From the NCBI RefSeq assembly GCF_001894865.1, contig NZ_BCXA01000020.1, positions 62,001 through 126,000 on the forward strand: DNA of 64,000 nucleotides, written 5' to 3'. Every line of letters begins with the position of its first letter. Within the stretch, counting starts at the first letter, position 1. This document shows, piece after piece, positions 56,131 through 64,000 of the stretch. A program made the translations under genes and the position numbers. This DNA is from Rhodococcus maanshanensis NBRC 100610 (GTDB taxonomy: Bacteria; Actinomycetota; Actinomycetes; Mycobacteriales; Mycobacteriaceae). The notes under the pieces were generated by a model, which was not told where the DNA came from, did not search any database, and saw nothing but the letters and a program-made list of their open reading frames with translations.

Positions 56131-56853
56131 TTACTTACCGTTCTCGGGCTTGATGGCCTCGAAGACCTCGGTGGGCGCGTCGTCGACGTAGTGCCGACCG
56201 CCGTCCGCGCTCTGGTCGCCTGCGGCCTGCTGCTGGGCGGCCTGATCGTTCTCGTAGTAGCCCTGATCGCTCTCGTCGTAGGCCTGGCCGGTGCCGTGCT
56301 CGTAGGACCACTCGGAGGCCTCGTAGTTCTCCTCCGCGGCCTCGACCACGTCGTAGTCCTGTTCGCTCGCGTACGCGCCTGCGGCCCCAGCGCCTGCTGC
56401 GCCCGGCGAGACGTGGGCAGGCGTCGCCGGGGCCTTGCGCCGAACGAGGAACCGTCCGACCGCCACCGCGAGCATCGCGGGCAGGAAGACGAGCAGGATG
56501 GTGAAGGCAGCCCCGGAGGTGAGCTCGAAGAACAGCGTGTTGTCGCCGACGGCGATGCCGGAGATGGTGCCGATCAGCCAGGTCACCGCGCCTGCCAGCA
56601 CACCCGCGAGGGCGGCGGCCTTGAGCCACATCATGGTCAGGTCGGCGCCGGACTCCTCGTCCACCGCGGTGCGCGCGTCCCTGATGCCGTCGAGCCCGCC
56701 CCACAGCAGTGCGACCAGCACCACGAACGCGAGCGAGACCCACCGCAAGGACGATCCGTGCAGGGGCCACTGCGTGACCGCGAGTCCGAGCACCACCCTC
56801 GTCACGACATGCACCGACGCCATACCCAGACCACGAAGAAGCCACGAGTTCAT
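56131..56853 (-). CDS. Four-helix membrane protein (B-4DMT / Rv2536-like)
   Basis: The 240-residue protein begins with MNSWLLRGLGMASVHVVTRV, the hallmark of the actinobacterial B-4DMT family, and has four hydrophobic helices up to about residue 140 (one with WVSLAFVVLVALLWGGLDGI). After them comes a long acidic, Tyr/Glu/Ala/Gln-rich tail (residues 160-240) that looks unstructured. The family resembles half-size drug/metabolite transporters, but transport is unproven. ATG 56853 is chosen by homology. It is the only minus-strand gene between aroQ and pepQ, as Rv2536 is in M. tuberculosis. Confidence 0.82.
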   Translation of the reverse strand: MNSWLLRGLGMASVHVVTRVVLGLAVTQWPLHGSSLRWVSLAFVVLVALLWGGLDGIRDARTAVDEESGADLTMMWLKAAALAGVLAGAVTWLIGTISGIAVGDNTLFFELTSGAAFTILLVFLPAMLAVAVGRFLVRRKAPATPAHVSPGAAGAGAAGAYASEQDYDVVEAAEENYEASEWSYEHGTGQAYDESDQGYYENDQAAQQQAAGDQSADGGRHYVDDAPTEVFEAIKPENGK

Positions 56854-56941
56854 GGCGACAGCGTAACGACCGCTCAATGGGACCTGTGGCCTAACCCACA
56901 CGTGGCGCGGCGAGGGCCCTCGCGAGGGGCGGACGCTGCCG

Positions 56942-56947
56942 TAGGTT
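56942..56947 (+). promoter_or_regulatory. Candidate -10 element for a leaderless pepQ
   Basis: TAGGTT ends 6 bases before the pepQ ATG at 56954, and no Shine-Dalgarno sequence is present. This is consistent with a leaderless transcript. Confidence 0.4.
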
Positions 56948-56953
56948 GAGCTC

Positions 56954-58060
56954 ATGTCGACCGTCGATCACGGGTCCCGCCGGGCCGCACTGCGCACACT
57001 GCTCACCGACTGGGGCGTCGAGGCGCTCTTGGTGACCGATCTGCTCAACATCAGGTACCTCACGGGGTTCACGGGGTCGAATGCCGCGCTGCTCGTCGAC
57101 GCGCGCGACGAACCGGGTGCCGAGTCGCGGACCCTCATCTGCACCGACGGCCGGTACCTGATCCAGGTCGGCGAGCAGGTGCCGGACCTCGAGGCGGTGA
57201 TCGACAGGGCCAGCGCCGCCCACCTGATCGGCCGCTGCGCCGATGCAGGCCCGGTGCGGCTCGGCTTCGAGAGCCACGTGGTGACCGTCGACGAGCTCGC
57301 CGCCTGGCAGGAACTGGCGCCGTCGCTGGAGATGACCAGGGCGCCGCGGCTGGTCGAGCGGCTCCGCATGGTCAAGGACGAGCACGAGGTGGGGCTGCTG
57401 CGGCGAGCGTGCGCCGCGGCGGACCTCGCCCTCGCCGTCCTCGTCGAGCGCGGGGGACTGCGCCCGGGTCGGACCGAGCGGGAGGTCGGACGGGAACTGG
57501 AGTTCCTGATGCTCGAGCACGGCGCGGACGGCATCTCGTTCGAGACGATCGTCGCGGCGGGCGCGAACTCGGCGATCCCGCACCACCGTCCGACCGACGC
57601 CACGCTCGCCGCGGGGGACTTCGTCAAGCTCGACTTCGGGGCGACGGTCGAGGGGTACCACTCGGACATGACCAGGACGTTCGTGCTCGGCGCGGCGGCG
57701 GACTGGCAGCGTGAGGTGTACGAGCTCGTGGCGACCGCGCAGGCCGCGGGCCGGGCCGCCCTCGCGCCGGGCGTGGAGGTCGCCGCGGTGGACGCCGCGG
57801 CCCGGTCGGTCATCGAGTCAGCGGGCTACGGGGAGCTGTTCCTGCACGGTCTCGGGCACGGCGTGGGGCTGGAGATCCACGAAGCACCGGGGATCGGCAA
57901 GCTCGGCACCGGTACACTGCTAGCCGGTGCTGCGGTGACGGTCGAGCCCGGTGTGTACTTCTCCGGTCGCGGAGGCGTCAGGATCGAGGACACGCTCGTC
58001 GTTCGCGAGCAGGAGCCCGAGCTCCTCACCCTCACCACCAAGGATCTCGTAATCGTCTGA
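56954..58060 (+). CDS. pepQ: M24-family Xaa-Pro aminopeptidase/dipeptidase
   Basis: The 368-residue protein has an N-terminal creatinase-like domain (LLVTDLLNIRYLTGFTGSNA) and a C-terminal pita-bread metallopeptidase. The metal ligands are visible in KLDFGATVEGYHSDMTRTF (two Asp), LHGLGHGVGLEIHEAP (His), TVEPGVYFSGRGGVRIEDTL (two Glu). It removes or cleaves at proline-containing peptides. It is immediately upstream of efp, a widespread linkage with proline-related translation. Sixteen bases separate them. Confidence 0.92.
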   Translation: MSTVDHGSRRAALRTLLTDWGVEALLVTDLLNIRYLTGFTGSNAALLVDARDEPGAESRTLICTDGRYLIQVGEQVPDLEAVIDRASAAHLIGRCADAGPVRLGFESHVVTVDELAAWQELAPSLEMTRAPRLVERLRMVKDEHEVGLLRRACAAADLALAVLVERGGLRPGRTEREVGRELEFLMLEHGADGISFETIVAAGANSAIPHHRPTDATLAAGDFVKLDFGATVEGYHSDMTRTFVLGAAADWQREVYELVATAQAAGRAALAPGVEVAAVDAAARSVIESAGYGELFLHGLGHGVGLEIHEAPGIGKLGTGTLLAGAAVTVEPGVYFSGRGGVRIEDTLVVREQEPELLTLTTKDLVIV

Positions 58061-58076
58061 AGGAGACGCGAAGTAA

Positions 58077-58640
58077 GTGGCTGATACCAGTGATTTCAAG
58101 AACGGGCTCGTGCTGAAGATCGAGGGCCAGCTCTGGCAGATCATCGAGTTCCAGCACGTGAAGCCGGGCAAGGGCCCCGCGTTCGTGCGGACCAAGCTCA
58201 AGAACGTGCTCTCCGGCAAGACCGTGGACAAGACCTTCAACGCGGGCGTCAAGGTGGAGACCGCGACCGTCGACCGTCGCGACATGACGTACCTCTACCA
58301 CGACGGTAGCGACTACATCTTCATGGACGGCGACACCTACGACCAGATCTCGATCAACGAGGCCACCGTCGGCGACGGCGCGCGCTTCCTGCTCGAGAAC
58401 ATGCAGGTCCAGGTCGCGACCCACGACGACGCCCCGCTGTTCGTCGAGCTCCCGGTGACCGTCGAGCTCGTCGTCCAGCACACCGATCCCGGCCTGCAGG
58501 GCGACCGTTCGACCGGTGGCACCAAGCCCGCCACCCTCGAGACCGGCGCCGAGGTGCAGGTTCCGCTGTTCATCAACACCGGCGACAAGCTCAAGATCGA
58601 CTCGCGGGACGGCAACTACCTGGGCCGTGTGAACTCGTAG
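58077..58640 (+). CDS. efp: Elongation factor P
   Basis: EF-P relieves ribosome stalling at polyproline. The 187-residue protein has the KOW/SH3-like N-domain ([40 protein letters not shown]) with the modification-loop Lys in KPGKGPAFV. Two OB-fold domains follow, ending with [20 protein letters not shown]. It starts at GTG 58077 after GAAGGAGACGCGAAG. One base separates it from nusB. Confidence 0.96.
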   Translation: MADTSDFKNGLVLKIEGQLWQIIEFQHVKPGKGPAFVRTKLKNVLSGKTVDKTFNAGVKVETATVDRRDMTYLYHDGSDYIFMDGDTYDQISINEATVGDGARFLLENMQVQVATHDDAPLFVELPVTVELVVQHTDPGLQGDRSTGGTKPATLETGAEVQVPLFINTGDKLKIDSRDGNYLGRVNS

Positions 58641-58641
58641 C

Positions 58642-59145
58642 GTGTCCGGCAGTCAGAAGAAGCTCGGGGCCAGGCACAAGGCCCGTAAGCGCGCTGTCGA
58701 TTTCCTCTTCGAGGCGGAAGCGCGCGACCTCGACCCGGTCGATCTCGCGACCGAGCGGGCCGAGCTCGCCGGAACGGACGACGCCGTCGCCCCGGTGAGC
58801 CCGTACACCGTCACCCTGGTGACCGGCGTCGCGGAGAACCTCGACCGGCTGGACCGGGTCATCGCCGACCACCTGCAGGACTGGACGCTCGAGCGCCTGC
58901 CCGCGGTGGACCGCGCGATCCTGCGAATCGCCGTGTGGGAGCTCTTCCACGCCACCGACGTGCCGCCCGTGGTGGCGGTCGACGAGGCCGTCGAGTTGGC
59001 CAAGGAGTTGTCCACCGACGACTCGCCGGGATTCATCAACGGGGTCCTCGGCCAGGTCGTGCTCGTCGCGCCGCAGGTGCGGGCCGCCGCGGCCGCCACC
59101 TCGCAGCGCGCGGAGGCCGCGCAAGAGCCGGGCACCGACGCCTGA
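58642..59145 (+). CDS. nusB: Transcription antitermination factor NusB
   Basis: NusB joins the NusB-S10 complex on BoxA RNA to support rRNA transcription. The 167-residue protein shows [20 protein letters not shown], then [20 protein letters not shown], the [20 protein letters not shown] helix and [10 protein letters not shown] near the C-terminus. It ends in an Ala/Glu-rich tail. A 16-bp terminator hairpin follows before the pyrimidine operon. Confidence 0.95.
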   Translation: MSGSQKKLGARHKARKRAVDFLFEAEARDLDPVDLATERAELAGTDDAVAPVSPYTVTLVTGVAENLDRLDRVIADHLQDWTLERLPAVDRAILRIAVWELFHATDVPPVVAVDEAVELAKELSTDDSPGFINGVLGQVVLVAPQVRAAAAATSQRAEAAQEPGTDA

Positions 59146-60940
<1,795 letters not shown>

Positions 60941-60944
<4 letters not shown>

Positions 60945-62236
60945 GCGACGTGATCATCCGCGGGGCGCGGATCTACGGCGAGGGCGAGCCGCAGGACGTG
61001 CTGATCTCGGGCGGTGAGATCCGCGGGATCGGTGCGGGACTGGACGCACCCGAGGGCGCCGAGGTCATCGAGGCGGCCGGCCAGGTGCTGCTGCCCGGCT
61101 TCGTCGACCTGCACACGCATCTGCGCGAACCCGGCCGCGAGGACACCGAGACCATCGAGTCCGGTTCGGCCGCGGGGGCGCTCGGCGGATACACCGCGGT
61201 GTTCGCGATGGCCAACACGAGCCCGGTCGCCGACTCCGTCGTGATCACCGACCACGTGTGGCGCAGGGGGCAGGAGGTCGGCCTTGTCGACGTGCACCCG
61301 GTCGGCGCGGTCACCGTCGGGCTCGAGGGCAAGCAGCTCGCGGAGATGGCCACCATGGCGTCTGGCATCGGCAAGGTCAAGATGTTCTCCGACGACGGAC
61401 ACTGCGTGTACGACCCGCTCATCATGCGCCGCGCGCTCGAGTACTCCAGCGCGCTCGGGGTGCTGATCGCCCAGCACGCGGAGGAGCCGCGGCTGACCGT
61501 CGGCGCCGTCGCGCACGAGGGCCCGACCGCCGCCCGGCTCGGCCTTGCCGGCTGGCCGCGGGCCGCCGAGGAGTCCATCGTCGCCCGCGACGCGCTGCTG
61601 GCCAGGGACGCGGGCGCCCGCGTGCACATCTGCCACGCCTCCACCGCGGGCACCGTCGAGCTGATGAAGTGGGCCCGCGGACAGGGCATCTCGATCACCG
61701 CCGAGGTCACCCCGCACCACCTGCTGCTCGACGACTCGCGGCTGGAGACCTACGACGCGGTGAACCGGGTGAACCCGCCGCTGCGCGAGCAAAGCGACAT
61801 CGCCGCGCTGCGGCAGGGCCTGGCCGACGGCGTCATCGACTGCGTCGCCACCGACCACGCCCCGCACGCCGAGCAGGACAAGTGCTGCGAGTTCTCGGCC
61901 GCGAGGCCGGGCATGCTCGGGCTGGAGACGGCGCTGGCGATCGTCGCGCAGACGATGGTCGAGACCGGCCTGCTGGACTGGCGCGGGGTCGCCCGGGTGA
62001 TGAGCGAGCGGCCCGCCGAGATCGTCGGACTGAGCGATCAGGGTCGGCCGATCGCGGTCGGCGAGCCCGCCAACCTGACGCTGGTCGACCCGGATCGCGA
62101 GTGGACGGTGCGGGCACCGGAGCTGGCGTCGATCGCTCAGAACAGCCCGTTCGACGCGATGACCTTCGGCGCCAGGGTCACCACCACCCTGCTGCGCGGT
62201 CGGGTCACCGTCGGGGACGGGCAGGTGCGGCCATGA
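60941..62236 (+). CDS. pyrC: Dihydroorotase
   Basis: PyrC cyclises carbamoyl aspartate to dihydroorotate. The 431-residue amidohydrolase has the metal motif [36 protein letters not shown] (the Lys in this loop is a candidate for the carboxylated bridging lysine), [29 protein letters not shown] and the active-site Asp in [14 protein letters not shown]. It is the PyrC type found in pyrBC operons. The GTG overlaps the pyrB stop by 4 bases. Confidence 0.95.
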
Positions 62237-62720
62237 GTACGGACCGGATCCTGCTGACGCTCGGCTTCCTGCTGTTCTGGGTGCTGATGGTGGCGCTGAT
62301 GTACCGGGGCTGGAAGAAGCGGGCGGGCCGTCAGGCGGATGCGATCGGGGAGCTGCCCGCGGTGCCTGCCGACCTGGGCGCGCTGCTGATCCCGCCGAGC
62401 AGCGGTCTGTACGTGGGCAGCACGCTCGCGCCCAGCTGGCAGGACCGGATCGCGGTGGGGGACATCGGCTTCCGCGCGACCGGCGATCTCAGCAGGCACG
62501 AGAAGGGTGTGCTGCTCGAGCGAGACGGCGCCTCGGCGATCTGGATCCCGCAGGCCTCGATCCGGGCGATCCGGACCGAACGCGGGCTCGCGGGCAAGGT
62601 CATGAGCAAGGACGGGGTCCTGGTGATCCGGTGGGAGCTGCCCACCGGAACGGAGATCGACACCGGATTCCGTGGAGACGACAAGAGTGTGTACCCGGCA
62701 TGGGTGAACGGAGAGAACGC

Positions 62721-62724
<4 letters not shown>
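62233..62724 (+). CDS. Membrane-anchored protein of the pyr operon (Rv1382-like)
   Basis: The 163-residue protein has an N-terminal membrane helix ([20 protein letters not shown]), a basic stretch, then a beta-rich cytosolic domain ([40 protein letters not shown]) that looks PH-like. It overlaps both pyrC and carA by 4 bases. Mycobacteria have an orthologue, Rv1382, at the same site. Its conserved place inside a biosynthetic operon suggests a link to pyrimidine or membrane metabolism, but no function is known. Confidence 0.8.

Positions 62725-64000
<1,276 letters not shown>

Overview
This 64 kb window is chromosomal DNA of a high-GC actinobacterium of the order Mycobacteriales, probably Rhodococcus- or Nocardia-like. 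The evidence is strong GC bias at third codon positions, many GTG starts, pervasive 4-base ATGA/GTGA gene overlaps, LexA boxes of the TCGAAC-N4-GTTCGA type, and gene orders that match the Mycobacterium tuberculosis blocks pdxT-yebC-ruvCAB-secDF-apt-rel-ppi-hisS, alaS-ruvX-mltG-aroE and aroCKBQ-pepQ-efp-nusB. Here nusB runs straight into pyrR-pyrB-pyrC-carA-carB, an arrangement I associate with non-mycobacterial relatives. I see no tRNA, rRNA, CRISPR array, IS element or prophage. No stretch longer than about 300 bases lacks a gene.

Layout. 1-3.6 kb: an unrecognised protein with a duplicated domain, a DUF222/HNH (13E12-like) protein with an SOS-like box over its start codon, and a YbaY-like protein. 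3.6-15.9 kb: housekeeping block with PdxT, YebC, the LexA-controlled ruvCAB operon, the SecDF-YajC translocase, a peptide-binding lipoprotein, Apt and bifunctional Rel, closed by a very long bidirectional terminator. 15.9-21 kb: two tandem membrane cyclophilins, a metallo-beta-lactamase hydrolase, hisS, a membrane protein and a CHAP-domain protein. 21-31 kb: the accessory island. A minus-strand chain CBS-DUF294 nucleotidyltransferase / Fic / TetR is divergent from a plus-strand operon of permease, two DUF1989 (UAAP) proteins, a carboxyltransferase-only urea/guanidine carboxylase and allophanate hydrolase. 31-41.6 kb: mixed single genes including a FAD monooxygenase, an SOS-box radical SAM protein, a beta-lactamase-like hydrolase, an AI-2E family transporter, a YpfJ-type metallopeptidase, aspS and a phosphotransferase. 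41.6-45.3 kb: two tandem, recently duplicated PhoD phosphatases. 45.3-64 kb: rarA, alaS-ruvX-mltG-aroE, a prepilin peptidase, aroCKBQ, pepQ-efp-nusB and the pyrimidine operon, with carB running off the end.

How the genes work together. The island at 24.3-31.0 kb reads as nitrogen scavenging from guanidine or urea: import, carboxylation, deimination by the DUF1989 pair, and hydrolysis of allophanate to ammonia and CO2. Its carboxylase lacks both the biotin carboxylase and the biotin-carrier domains, so it must borrow them from another protein. The divergent operon joins two predicted nucleotidyl-transfer enzymes, a DUF294 nucleotidyltransferase and a Fic protein with a built-in VbhA-like inhibitory segment, to a TetR regulator. 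A perfect palindrome in the shared intergenic region is the likely operator. This island is the best candidate for undescribed biology here; the rest is mostly conserved housekeeping with informative regulatory sites (SOS boxes, a PyrR leader, apparent leaderless promoters, long palindromic terminators).
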